Shown: in pieces, positions 49,949-58,531 of the stretch
How positions within the stretch are numbered: the stretch's first letter is position 1
Layout of the letters: every line of letters starts with the position of its first letter
Origin: JBBDYH01 sp040901795
Lineage (GTDB): Bacteria > Planctomycetota > Planctomycetia > Pirellulales > JALHPA01
NCBI GenBank assembly: GCA_040901795.1
Contig: JBBDYH010000142.1
Span: 12,676-76,675 of the forward strand
Direction of reading: 5' to 3'
DNA: 64,000 bases
Notes under the pieces: model-generated
The model's input: only the letters and a program-made list of their open reading frames with translations
Told to the model about the DNA's origin: nothing
Databases searched by the model: none
Position numbers and translations under genes: made by a program

Positions 49949-50971
49949 TTGGCCGATAAGCCCCGCAGTCTCGGCGATATCCTGCGTGAGTTCTCGCAGC
50001 ATCGACAGGTAATGCAGGAGGAACTGCAAAAGGTCATCGTCGGGCAGAATGACGTGATCGAGCAACTCTTCGCCGCCGTGTTCACGCGCGGCCACTGCCT
50101 CTTGGAGGGTGTGCCCGGCCTGGCCAAGACGCTCATGGTCAGCACGTTGGCCCGCATCCTCGATGTCGGCTTCAAGCGGATCCAGTTCACGCCCGACCTG
50201 ATGCCCAGCGACATCACGGGCACCAGCGTGCTGGAAGAGGACGAACACGGGCGACGGAATTTCCGCTTCGTCGAGGGCCCCATCTTCACCAACATCCTAT
50301 TGGCCGACGAGATCAACCGCACTCCCCCAAAAACGCAAGCCGCGCTGTTGCAGGCGATGCAGGAGCGTGAAGTCTCCGTCGGCCACACGACCTATCAGGT
50401 GCCCGATCCGTTCTTCGTGATTGCCACGCAAAACCCCATCGAGCAGGAAGGCACCTATCCCTTGCCCGAAGCGCAGCTCGACCGCTTCATGTTCAATATC
50501 AAGGTCGGCTACCCGTCACTGCCGGAGGAGGAGCAGATTCTCAGTACGACGACGCGCAGCGATAAGCCGGAAGTTCGCAAGGTACTTTCAGGCCGGGCGA
50601 TTGTGAACCTGCAGAAGCTGGTCGGCAGTGTCGCCGTAAGCGAGTACATCGTGAAGTACGTGGCGCGGCTGGTGCGTGCCACGCGGCCGAAAGACGATAG
50701 CGCTCCGCAGTTCGTCCGCGAGCTGGTCGATTGGGGCGCCGGGCCGCGCGCGGGCCAGTTTCTGATCTACGGGGGCAAAGCGCTAGCGGCGATGGACGGC
50801 CGCTTCAGCGTGGCCATTGACGACGTGCAAAAGATCGCCTCGCCGGTCTTGCGCCACCGGATCAGCACCAACTTCCAAGCCCAGGCCGAAGGCATGACCA
50901 GCGAGTCGATCATCGAACGCCTGGTGGCGGAGATTCCGGCGCCGGAGATTCCGAAGTTTGAAAGGAGGTAG
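49949..50971 (+). CDS. MoxR-family AAA+ ATPase
   Basis: 340 residues from a TTG at 49949 with AAAGGA 6 nt upstream; the open frame before it runs through the hairpin array. Walker A GVPGLAKT at 54-61, Walker B ILLADE at 116-121, sensor 1 IATQNPIEQEGTYPLPEAQ, and arginine-finger region LDRFMFNI. MoxR proteins act as chaperones, usually with a DUF58 (VWA-recruiting) partner that here is absent; a Uma2 gene follows at 3 bp. Divergent from the DUF4159 gene. Confidence 0.94.
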   Translation: MADKPRSLGDILREFSQHRQVMQEELQKVIVGQNDVIEQLFAAVFTRGHCLLEGVPGLAKTLMVSTLARILDVGFKRIQFTPDLMPSDITGTSVLEEDEHGRRNFRFVEGPIFTNILLADEINRTPPKTQAALLQAMQEREVSVGHTTYQVPDPFFVIATQNPIEQEGTYPLPEAQLDRFMFNIKVGYPSLPEEEQILSTTTRSDKPEVRKVLSGRAIVNLQKLVGSVAVSEYIVKYVARLVRATRPKDDSAPQFVRELVDWGAGPRAGQFLIYGGKALAAMDGRFSVAIDDVQKIASPVLRHRISTNFQAQAEGMTSESIIERLVAEIPAPEIPKFERR

Positions 50972-50973
50972 GC

Positions 50974-51645
50974 ATGGCGACAGTGGTTGTGATTGAAGAA
51001 CAGCTCCGTGTTCCGTTCGTGAAATCACTGGCCGAGTTTCGGAATTGGGTGCATTCAGAGCAGTTCCCGGAAAAGGGACGCATCGACTATCTGGCAGGCC
51101 AGATCGAGGTAGACATGTCTCCTGAAGATTTGTTCTTTCACGGAACTCCGAAGATGGCTGTGGCCGCCGCAATTTTCGCACGCGTGCAAAAGCTTGGCAT
51201 CGGTCATGTCTTTACCGACAGAACGCGTGTCACGGTGCCTACCGCCGACCTTTCCGTCGAGCCAGACGTGGTCTACTTATCGGATCAATCGATTGATTCG
51301 GGCCGCGTCCGCCTCATTCCAAAGGCAGGCGACGATCCGGATCGTTACATCGAAATTGAAGGCCCTCCCGACCTGGTCGTCGAAATCGTGAGCGATTCAT
51401 CGGTCGTGAAAGACACGCAACGCCTGCCAACCGACTATTATCGCGCCGGTGTACGCGAGTTGTGGCTCATCGACGCACGATCGAAAGAAATACAGTTCTC
51501 GATATTCTCGCGCAGCCGGCAAAGGTTTAAGTCGGTGGCGGACGACGACGGCTTCCAGCGCTCGAAAGTATTGCGACGAGCCTACCGGATTGTACGTCGG
51601 AAGCGCAGAGGGCGGCCGATTTACAAGGTGTTGGAGCGACCGTAG
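50974..51645 (+). CDS. Uma2 family (DUF820) protein, second copy
   Basis: 223 residues. The strong Shine-Dalgarno AAAGGAGG overlaps the end of moxR, and the start lies 3 bp after its stop, so it is cotranscribed. RIDYLAGQIEVDMSPEDLFFHGTPK, VEPDVVYLSDQS (acidic residue) and PDLVVEIVSDSSVVKDTQRLPTDYYRAGV give the PD-(D/E)xK-like core with Asp, Glu and Lys. It is not closely similar to the copy at 41013. It replaces the DUF58 gene that usually follows moxR. The 3' end overlaps the convergent sarcosine-oxidase-like gene by 25 bp. Confidence 0.9.
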   Translation: MATVVVIEEQLRVPFVKSLAEFRNWVHSEQFPEKGRIDYLAGQIEVDMSPEDLFFHGTPKMAVAAAIFARVQKLGIGHVFTDRTRVTVPTADLSVEPDVVYLSDQSIDSGRVRLIPKAGDDPDRYIEIEGPPDLVVEIVSDSSVVKDTQRLPTDYYRAGVRELWLIDARSKEIQFSIFSRSRQRFKSVADDDGFQRSKVLRRAYRIVRRKRRGRPIYKVLERP

Positions 51646-52772
51646 CTTGCAAATCGCCCCGCACGGAACATCTCGATCGGCAACGCTGTGGCGCCGCCCT
51701 CGCTCAGATCCGCCAGGATCTCACCCACCACACTGGCGAATTTGAAGCCGTGCCCGGAGAATCCCCCGGCAACCGCCACGTTGGCGTGCTGCGGGTGCAG
51801 ATCGATTACAAAGTGCCGATCCGGCGTCAGCGTATACATGCAGACCGAACCTCGCGTGGCCGCGCCATCGACGCCGGGCAAGCGAGCCGCTAGGAATTCG
51901 CGGAGCGGCGTTTCGTCTGCGGGATGAATTTGCCAGTCGACCGCAGTGGGGTCTTGTAATTCCGCTGCGCCGTAGTGCCGCGCCACCTTCACGCCGAGCG
52001 GATCGAGCATCGGAAACCCGTAGAAGAACCCTGCGGGCGTGTCGGCGCAATAGCAGGGAAATCGATCGCGACGAAAGCGCTCAGGCAGCGAGACCGCAAA
52101 CCACATCGCCACCTGCCGCATCACCGAGAATGGCACGCCGATACCGGCCAACAGCCGCGTGGCCCACGCTCCGGCCGTGATGACCAGCCGCTCGGCGGCG
52201 TAACGCGCGCGCTTGGTAACCACCTCGACATGCCGCTCATCGGCCCGCCAGCCGAGCACCTCCTCGCGCTCGTGCAGCTCGGCGCCATACCGTCGGGCTT
52301 GCTCGGCATGTGCGGAGACACAGCGTTCCACGAAGAGAAGTCCTGCGTCGCGCTCCAGCACGCCTTGCCACGCGTCATCGATACGAAACTGGGGAAATCG
52401 ATGGCTCAGTTCCGCCGGCCTATACTGTTCCACCAACAACGCGTGCTCGGCGGCCGAAGCGAGCACGCCGGCGACGACGTCCGAATCAGCAGGCCCCAGA
52501 CTCAGTACGCCACACTCGACGAACAGACGCTGCCCGCTTTGCTGTTCCAATTCGTACCACCGCTCATACGCGCGGCGCAGCAGCGGTACGTAGTCCGGGT
52601 GCTCGTAGTAGGCCTTGCGAATGATCCGCGTCTCGCCGTGCGAGCTGCCGCGATTGTGGCCCACGTCGAACTGCTCGATCCCCAGCACGCGGCGGCCCCG
52701 GCGCGCCAGCTCACAGGCCGTCGCCGTCCCGATGCCGCCCAGGCCAAGCACGATGACGTCGTAGGTTTCCAT
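51621..52772 (-). CDS. Monomeric sarcosine oxidase / N-methyl-amino-acid oxidase-like flavoenzyme
   Basis: 383 residues. FAD-binding GLGGIG at 10-15, then GHNRGSSHGETRIIRKAY, the signature of the MSOX/SolA family. The covalent-flavin cysteine is present in GSVCMYTLTPD, followed by HFVIDLHP and GFSGHGFKF near the C-terminus. It oxidises sarcosine, N-methyltryptophan or a related secondary amine, giving formaldehyde, glycine-type product and H2O2. Formaldehyde release would fit a C1 pathway (fhcC), but that link is only inference. Downstream of the ppgK-like gene on the same strand, with an inverted repeat between. Confidence 0.92.
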   Translation of the reverse strand: METYDVIVLGLGGIGTATACELARRGRRVLGIEQFDVGHNRGSSHGETRIIRKAYYEHPDYVPLLRRAYERWYELEQQSGQRLFVECGVLSLGPADSDVVAGVLASAAEHALLVEQYRPAELSHRFPQFRIDDAWQGVLERDAGLLFVERCVSAHAEQARRYGAELHEREEVLGWRADERHVEVVTKRARYAAERLVITAGAWATRLLAGIGVPFSVMRQVAMWFAVSLPERFRRDRFPCYCADTPAGFFYGFPMLDPLGVKVARHYGAAELQDPTAVDWQIHPADETPLREFLAARLPGVDGAATRGSVCMYTLTPDRHFVIDLHPQHANVAVAGGFSGHGFKFASVVGEILADLSEGGATALPIEMFRAGRFASYGRSNTL

Positions 52773-52775
52773 TTA

Positions 52776-52880
52776 AGGGCTGGTGTCTGGTATCTGGTGG
52801 CCTTGTGGCTTGGTGGCTGGTGGCCTGGCATGCCGGAGCAACTACCAGACACTAGACACCAGACACTAGACACCAGCTCT
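52776..52880. repeat. Inverted repeat made of GGTGTCTGG/CTAGACACC units
   Basis: The left half (52776-52800) and right half (52845-52880) contain short tandem units (CTGGTGTCTGGTATCTGG against its complement with CTAGACACCAGACACTAG). The right half reaches the stop codon of the ROK gene. It probably forms a long imperfect hairpin between the two minus-strand genes. Confidence 0.85.
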
Positions 52881-53574
52881 AAATCACCTTCCACACATGC
52901 CGCCCGGCGTCGGCCACTTCGGGCGCGCGTTCCCACAGCCGGATGCCGCCTTCCAACGCATCGCGGTTGTCGCCTCGCTGCACGCCGTGCGGCAGCTTGC
53001 CGAGTTTCTTCGCATTCCCGCCCCCAACGACGATGTAGTCCGTCATAAAGACGGTGCTGAGAAGCTCAATCATATCCACAACCTCATCGTGCCACCGCTC
53101 TTCACCAAGCCTCTCCAGCGCCGCATCGGAGACCATGTCTGCAAAGCTCTTGCTTTTGCTGCACTTCAATTGCCCCAGCTCGAGCGGAATCACGGCATGC
53201 TCGACGATCAGCGTCGAGCCCAGCCCCGTCCCCAGTCCCAGGAACAGCATTCGCCCTTCGTGGTAGCTGCCTAATGCCTGCAGGGCCGCGTCGTTAATTA
53301 CTTTAACCGGCTGTGCGAATGACTCGCTGAAATCAAAGTTCTTCCATCCCTCACCAAGGTTCTTCGGCTCGACAGCCGGTTTGCCCTGTTTGATCGGCAC
53401 GGGCAAGCCGAGAGAAATGACATCGTAATTCCAATCGCTGCTGAGCCGCTTCACCTTCTCCACAAAACGCGCGGGTGTGAGCTTGTTTCCCGAACGAAAA
53501 CGACGCGTCCGGTCGTGATCCGAATGGCTGACTTTAACGTTGGTTCCCCCCACGTCGATGACTAGCACTCTCAT
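52879..53574 (-). CDS. ROK-family kinase, polyphosphate-glucokinase-like
   Basis: 231 residues, typical of the short ROK kinases. ATP/phosphate site VLVIDVGGTNVKVS at 3-16, V-I-N-D-A-A-L-Q-A-L-G with the catalytic Asp, and FLGLGTGLGSTLI, the ROK motif. The sequence resembles PPGK, which uses polyphosphate (or ATP) to phosphorylate glucose. The exact phosphoryl donor is not readable from motifs. The stop TAG lies in the repeat at 52776-52880. Confidence 0.85.
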   Translation of the reverse strand: MRVLVIDVGGTNVKVSHSDHDRTRRFRSGNKLTPARFVEKVKRLSSDWNYDVISLGLPVPIKQGKPAVEPKNLGEGWKNFDFSESFAQPVKVINDAALQALGSYHEGRMLFLGLGTGLGSTLIVEHAVIPLELGQLKCSKSKSFADMVSDAALERLGEERWHDEVVDMIELLSTVFMTDYIVVGGGNAKKLGKLPHGVQRGDNRDALEGGIRLWERAPEVADAGRHVWKVI

Positions 53575-54020
53575 ACAGTTTTAACCTGGTGATCCTGAAA
53601 CGAGCCTGTTGCCGTGGCATTGTAGGAGTCTGCGTAGGCCACATTCAAATGCTTGAAGCGCCGCGTGACGGGCCACTTCGAATGGTAACGACAGGACTCC
53701 GCGGAAACCTGCAAACCGCCAGTAAACCCATTCGACCTCCGCCCAAAGGGCCGCCCGTTTTCTCCGCACGTTTTGCCCACAAGCGCGTCGGCCCCTGTTC
53801 CCCCAAAGCACTCGGCCGCCCTGTATCTCCAGATATCTACGGCATAGCGATCTTATGTTAACGCCTTGTGAGCAACGGTTTACGTGGCCGTGATTTGCCA
53901 AAAGCAACCTCTATCGCGGCAATTGCGCCGGCATTTCTTCCCCGCTTGGCACAGTGCTTGCGTTTCCGCGTTGCCTCGCGTCGAAATCTCTTCACATCTC
54001 ACTTTCACAGGAACCTTGCA
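53575..54020. other. Regulatory intergenic region upstream of amtB
   Basis: 446 bp without a credible gene; the frames 53589-53861 and 53868 onward are open but Arg/Pro-rich and not family-like. It contains a sigma-54 promoter (53947-53961). The length leaves room for an upstream activator site. Confidence 0.6.
53947..53961 (+). promoter_or_regulatory. Sigma-54 promoter of amtB
   Basis: TGGCACAGTGCTTGC matches the RpoN consensus TGGCAC-N5-TTGC exactly, with GG and GC separated by 10 bp. It ends 59 bp before the amtB ATG. Sigma-54 control by nitrogen status is known for amtB in other bacteria. The activator (NtrC-type) is not in the window. Confidence 0.88.
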
Positions 54021-55460
54021 ATGCGAAGGCGGAATCTTGTTTTGTTCTTGTTGATGGCCTTTTTCAGTCTCGCCGCTACAGGGGCGTTTGCGCAGGATGC
54101 GGACGCCCCGACCGTCGAAACCGCCATGGAGGCCATCTCAAAGAATACCGTGGCGATCGATACGGTCTGGGTGATGGTCACAGCGTTTCTGGTGATGTGG
54201 ATGCAGGCGGGTTTCGCCTTGGTCGAAACCGGCCTCACGCGCGCCAAGAACGCCGTGAACATCTGCATGAAGAATCTGCTCGACTTCTCCTTCGGCAGCA
54301 TTGCCTTTCTGGTGATCGGCTTTGGCCTGATGTTCGGCGGGCCGTCCGACTCCAGCGTCTCGGCGCTCTCCGAATATATCGGCCTCGACGGCATCTGGTT
54401 CCTCAGCGGCGAAGACAACAGCCCCGCCACCGGCGACGATTACGTGGGCGTCTACGGTCCCATCAACTGGACCGGCGTGCCGCTCCATGCCAAGTTCTTC
54501 TTCCAAATGGTGTTCGCCGCCACTGCCGCAACGATCGTTTCAGGCGCGATGGCGGAACGAACCAGGTTCGCTTCGTACATGGTTTACAGCGTGTTCATCA
54601 CCGCCTTGATCTATCCGATTTCCGGCCACTGGATATGGGGCGGCGGCTGGCTGGCCGACATGGGCTTCTGGGACTTTGCCGGTTCCACGGTCGTTCACAG
54701 CGTCGGCGGCTGGTTGGCTCTGGTGGGCGCCTTCGTGCTCGGTCCGCGCAAGGGCAAGTTCGACGCGGACGGCAATCCGCGCGCTATTCCCGGTCACAAT
54801 CTGGTTCTCGTCACCCTGGGCGTGTTCATTCTCTGGTTGGGCTGGTTCGGCTTCAACCCGGGCAGCACAATGGGGACTGCCGATACGAATCTCATTGCGC
54901 TGATCACGGTCAATACGAACACCGCCGCCGCCATTGCTGCGGTAGCGGCACTGTTCACCGCCAAGTTGATGTTCGGCAAGTGGGAAGCCACGATGGCGCT
55001 CAACGGCGCCTTGGCCGGGCTGGTGGCGATCACCTGCCCCTGCGCCTGGGTGTCCGTCGAAAGCTCGCTGATCATCGGCGCCATCGCGGGCGTTCTCGTG
55101 GTGCTCTCCGTAATCGGCATTGAACGCTTTCTCAGGATCGACGATCCCGTGGGTGCAATTTCGGTGCACGGGGTCTGCGGCGCCTGGGGTACGCTGGCCC
55201 TCGGCTTGTTCTCCAACGGCAGCGGTGATGCGTCGCCCACGCCGGGCTTGTTCAATGGCGGCGGCTCCGAACAGCTCATCAATCAGGCGATTGGCGTCGC
55301 ATCGGTGTTTGGCTGGTGCATCGTTACCGGCGCGATCTGTTTCTACGGCATCAAGGCTGTGATGGGCCTCCGCGTCAGTGAAGTTGAGGAAGCCGAAGGC
55401 CTCGACTTTGGCGAGCACGGCAACGAGGCCTACCACGGCCTCCAGTTCGTGGATCACTAA
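54021..55460 (+). CDS. amtB: Ammonium transporter
   Basis: 479 residues from the ATG at 54021 (AGGA about 8 nt upstream). It carries a cleavable N-terminal signal (1-24, ends GAFAQ), as in E. coli AmtB, then eleven transmembrane helices. Pore features: FALVETGLTRAKN in TM1-2, DFAGSTVVHSVGGW with the twin-His partner and conserved Asp, NPGSTMG, and SVHGVCGAWGTLALGLF with the second His. The inserted segment EDNSPATGDDYVGVYG in the periplasmic loop is longer than usual. No glnK follows; the gene ends with a strong terminator. Confidence 0.97.
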   Translation: MRRRNLVLFLLMAFFSLAATGAFAQDADAPTVETAMEAISKNTVAIDTVWVMVTAFLVMWMQAGFALVETGLTRAKNAVNICMKNLLDFSFGSIAFLVIGFGLMFGGPSDSSVSALSEYIGLDGIWFLSGEDNSPATGDDYVGVYGPINWTGVPLHAKFFFQMVFAATAATIVSGAMAERTRFASYMVYSVFITALIYPISGHWIWGGGWLADMGFWDFAGSTVVHSVGGWLALVGAFVLGPRKGKFDADGNPRAIPGHNLVLVTLGVFILWLGWFGFNPGSTMGTADTNLIALITVNTNTAAAIAAVAALFTAKLMFGKWEATMALNGALAGLVAITCPCAWVSVESSLIIGAIAGVLVVLSVIGIERFLRIDDPVGAISVHGVCGAWGTLALGLFSNGSGDASPTPGLFNGGGSEQLINQAIGVASVFGWCIVTGAICFYGIKAVMGLRVSEVEEAEGLDFGEHGNEAYHGLQFVDH

Positions 55461-55523
55461 AGTGGTTTGCGCCGGCAATCAATGTCGCGTGTAACCTCGG
55501 CTTGAAGATATAACAGACTTCGC

Positions 55524-55558
55524 AAGCCCCTGGAGCGATTCGCCCCAGGGGCTTTTTT
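55524..55558 (+). terminator. Rho-independent terminator of amtB
   Basis: Stem AAGCCCCTGG (55524-55533) pairs with CCAGGGGCTT (55545-55554) around an 11-nt loop, followed by six T. It lies 64 bp after the stop codon. Confidence 0.95.
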
Positions 55559-55640
55559 GCTTCTTGCCCGCTAACCGCCTTTCTTCTATGTTGCCGACTT
55601 CGGTTGGCACTTCTCCGAGACCAATTGAGGGTAATCGAAC

Positions 55641-57053
55641 TTGCGACCGCAATGGCGCGCCCAACCAGGTAAGTGGGACATTCAGCGACGCCGCTGGCTG
55701 CCGCTCTGGCAACGCGTGTCTGCGCCACAGCTCTTTGTGGCGTCGTTTGCGATTTTGATCGTGTTGGGCACTCTCGGGCTCAGATGGTTGCCTGGCCTGT
55801 ATACCGGCCGGCGGCTGGATTGGCTCGACGCGGTTTTTACCTCGACCAGCGCCATCTGTGTGACGGGGCTCGTCGTGGTGGACACCGCCACCTATTTCAC
55901 GACGGCCGGCCAAGCCTTCATTCTGCTGTTGATCCAATTGGGTGGCCTGGGGATGCTGTCCTTCGCCAGCGTAATTATCGTGGCGCTTGGCCGCCGCCTT
56001 TCCTTGCGGCAAGAAGCGCTGTACTCGCCTTCGATGGAAGCCGCGCCCCATGTCGATACGCGGCGGCTCGCGTTTGATGTGGTGGTCTTCACCCTGACGA
56101 TCGAAGCCGTGGGGGCGTGTCTACTGTATCTCCTGTGGATCCCGCGGTTTGGCTGGCTGGGAGCGATTTGGCCGGCGGTCTTCCAGTCAGTGAGTGCCTT
56201 TTGCAACGCCGGATTCTCCACGTTTTCTGACTCCTTGACCGGCTTCCAAACATCGCCCGTTACGTTGTTTGTGACGATGTCGTTGATTGTCGCCGGAGGT
56301 CTCGGCTTTCTGACGATGGAAGAAGTCTATTTGCGGTACCGTGCGGGCCAGACGAAGCGTATCTTCCGCGTGTCGCTGCATAGCAAGATCGTGCTCGTGA
56401 CCACGGCCGCGCTGCTGCTGGGAGGCTGGGTTGCCTTTGGACTGTTCGAGTGGGAAGGAACTCTCCGCGATCTGCCGATCGCTCATCGGATCGTGAATGC
56501 ACTCTTCATGAGTGTCACACCGCGCACAGCGGGCTTCAATACAATCGACTACGCCCAGACAACCGAGAGCACGAGTTTTCTGACTATCCTCCTGATGATG
56601 ATCGGCGGCTCGCCCGGTTCGACGGCCGGGGGAATCAAAACGACGACGTTCGCCTTGATCGCCTTGCTCGCCTGGTCGCGCCTCCGAGGCTATGCTGCCA
56701 CGAGATTCGGCAGCCGATCGTTGCCCGAAGAGACTACCGATCGCGCGATTGGGCTGTATGCGATCGCCTTCGGACTCGTCACGGCTGGCATCTTTATCCT
56801 GACGGCCACGGAGCGTGGCAGCGCACCCACTGGCCACTTCCTCGCCTGGATGTTCGAGGCCGTCAGCGCCTTCAATACCGTGGGACTGTCGATGGGAGTG
56901 ACCGCGGACCTCTCGGCCGCCGGACGCATGACCACGATCTTGCTAATGTTCTTCGGTCGCGTAGGCCCCTTGACCTTGGCGGCCGCTCTCACGACACGCC
57001 GTCCGGGCGAGCGCGGCTTCCGCTACGCCTACGAAGACGTCGTCGTCGGATAA
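55641..57053 (+). CDS. Potassium transporter membrane subunit (TrkH/KtrB family)
   Basis: 470 residues from a TTG at 55641, with GAGG about 11 nt upstream. Four repeats of the M1-P-M2 type each contribute one selectivity-filter Gly: SAICVTGLVV, SAFCNAGFS, TPRTAGFN and SAFNTVGLSMG. The third repeat is followed by MMIGGSPGSTAGGIKTTT, the KtrB hallmark gate loop. The C-terminus ends EDVVVG. It should pair with the RCK protein KtrA encoded 401 bp downstream. Na+ coupling typical of Ktr is not checkable here. Confidence 0.95.
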   Translation: MRPQWRAQPGKWDIQRRRWLPLWQRVSAPQLFVASFAILIVLGTLGLRWLPGLYTGRRLDWLDAVFTSTSAICVTGLVVVDTATYFTTAGQAFILLLIQLGGLGMLSFASVIIVALGRRLSLRQEALYSPSMEAAPHVDTRRLAFDVVVFTLTIEAVGACLLYLLWIPRFGWLGAIWPAVFQSVSAFCNAGFSTFSDSLTGFQTSPVTLFVTMSLIVAGGLGFLTMEEVYLRYRAGQTKRIFRVSLHSKIVLVTTAALLLGGWVAFGLFEWEGTLRDLPIAHRIVNALFMSVTPRTAGFNTIDYAQTTESTSFLTILLMMIGGSPGSTAGGIKTTTFALIALLAWSRLRGYAATRFGSRSLPEETTDRAIGLYAIAFGLVTAGIFILTATERGSAPTGHFLAWMFEAVSAFNTVGLSMGVTADLSAAGRMTTILLMFFGRVGPLTLAAALTTRRPGERGFRYAYEDVVVG

Positions 57054-57080
57054 AATCGCATTTAGGGGATTGAAAGAACA

Positions 57081-57379
57081 GGAGGCAACGGAGACAACGG
57101 AGCAGCAAGTCTCTGTTTCCTTTGTCTTCTCCGTTTTCAACGATCTTCCCATGCATCCGCTTTTCACCTAATCCTCTGGAATAACCCACGATGTAATCGG
57201 GCACCGCCATTGAAGTGCACAAGGACAAAGGACCAAGCCTGAAGCGAATCGGTCCACGAATGGTGTCTCACGATGGAACTATGGCGCCAGCGCGACCGAT
57301 CCTGCCCGGAGCCAATCTGGATTGAGCCCACAGAGAAGTCAGAGGCAACGGAGGCATCTCTGTTTTCTCCGTTTGCTCC
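57081..57379. repeat. Two copies of an imperfect inverted repeat between ktrB and ktrA
   Basis: The 401-bp gap has two related segments: GGAGGCAACGGAGACAACGG... (57081-57136) and GAGGCAACGGAGG...CTCCGTTTGCTC (57343-57379). Each folds on itself, with AACGGAG pairing to CTCCGTT. The remaining gap sequence shows nothing recognisable. Confidence 0.75.
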
Positions 57380-57454
57380 TGTTCGATTGACCCTCGGTCG
57401 CGCTTTGAATTACCGAAGTTATTCGTTCACCATTCCTGAACCCTGACCACTGCC

Positions 57455-58111
57455 ATGAAACGCTTCATCATCATTGGCTTGGGCAACTTCGGCTCCAGTG
57501 TGGCCGAGGCTCTGCACGCCAAGGGCCACGAAGTGATCGCAGTCGACACGAAAGAAGATTCGGTAGACCGCATCTCGCCCTATGTCTCGCGGGCCGCCGT
57601 AGGCGACGGCCGCAGCCTCGCCATGCTGGAGCGCATCGGGGCCAAGGGGGCCGACGGCGGCGTCGTCAGCACCGGCGACGACATCGCCGCCAGCATCCTG
57701 GCCACGCTGGCACTACACGACCTGGGCGTGCGCGACGTCTACGTCAAAGTGGTCTCGCGGGACCATGCGCGCGTCATGGAGCGGCTCGCCGTCACCGAAT
57801 CGATTTTCCCCGAGCGCGAGTCGGCGCTCAGCCTCGGCACTCGCATGTCCGGCACGGCGATCCTCAACTACGTCCGGCTCGGCTCCGGCTTCAGCCTTCA
57901 GGAGATGGGCGTTCCCGACGCCTGGAGCGGAAAGACCCTACGCGAGCTGGAACTGCGGGCACGTTACGGCATCATGGTCGTTGCCCTGCACGAAGTGCTC
58001 ACCGACCAAACCATCGGCACCCCCGATCCCGATCAGGTGCTCACCGAGTCCCACACGCTGCTGGTTGCGGGCCGAGACGAAGACCTGTCTAAAGCAGCCC
58101 AGGTGAAGTGA
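57455..58111 (+). CDS. Potassium uptake regulatory subunit (KtrA/TrkA, RCK)
   Basis: 218 residues. The RCK_N Rossmann fold carries FIIIGLGNFGSSVAEAL (GxGxxG) at 4-20, VIAVDTKED, and ARVMERLAVTESIFPER. RCK_C runs about 140-215 with LRELELRARYGIMVVAL. This is the complete KtrA size. It binds NAD(H)/ATP/ADP and gates KtrB. Encoded downstream of the KtrB-like gene, separated by 401 bp with repeats, so the two may have separate promoters. Confidence 0.95.
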   Translation: MKRFIIIGLGNFGSSVAEALHAKGHEVIAVDTKEDSVDRISPYVSRAAVGDGRSLAMLERIGAKGADGGVVSTGDDIAASILATLALHDLGVRDVYVKVVSRDHARVMERLAVTESIFPERESALSLGTRMSGTAILNYVRLGSGFSLQEMGVPDAWSGKTLRELELRARYGIMVVALHEVLTDQTIGTPDPDQVLTESHTLLVAGRDEDLSKAAQVK

Positions 58112-58116
58112 GCATG

Positions 58117-58140
58117 GTTGGAGTTCAAGCTTTAGCTTGC
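58117..58140. repeat. Dispersed repeat (family C), copy at ktrA 3' end
   Basis: GTTGGAGTTCAAGCTTTAGC followed by TTGC, identical over 24 bp to 62445-62468. Six bp after the ktrA stop. Confidence 0.9.
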
Positions 58141-58301
58141 CCAGTGCTATCGTAAGACCAAAGTGCATTGAAAGCCGAACGATATTGGTCCGCGAAGCGT
58201 ATAAAAGCGGTTGGTGATAGTGGTTCCGAACGACCGGGCAGCAAACGAACCCGCCCGGCGGGGGATGTGTCCTAAGCTGGTTCCCACAGGCCAACTTAGC
58301 A

Positions 58302-58368
58302 CCGCTAACAATAGTAACCCGACGCGTAAGCGAGGCCGAATCTGCCGGTTGTGTTACCGGTTCTTAAC
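58302..58368. repeat. Composite palindromic repeat, internally deleted copy (family A)
   Basis: On the plus strand it matches the reverse complement of 17351-17457: CACCGCTAACAATAGTAACC, then AAGCGAGGCCGAATCTGCC, then jumps to GGTTGTGTTACCGGTTCTTA. The middle inner arm (about 36 bp) is missing. The surrounding gap 58112-58531 (420 bp) otherwise holds only the family C repeat and the HflX ribosome-binding site. Confidence 0.85.
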
Positions 58369-58531
58369 GACCAAAAAGCGGTACAAAACATGCATGCTGG
58401 AGCTCATCCTTTAGCAGCTCCCAAACCTGCTCCGACCTAAAAATCGGCCAGCAAACTTAGCAGTTTTCGGGTTCTTAACTAAAATAAAACCAGATCCTTG
58501 GCCTAACCTACCAGCGAGGTGCATTTCCAAC

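Noticed and set aside
53589..53861. 90-codon frame upstream of amtB
   Set aside because: Arg/Pro-rich, no ribosome-binding site, and inside the regulatory region.
54540..55478. 312-codon minus-strand frame opposite amtB
   Set aside because: Antisense to a well-supported transporter; no coherent motif.
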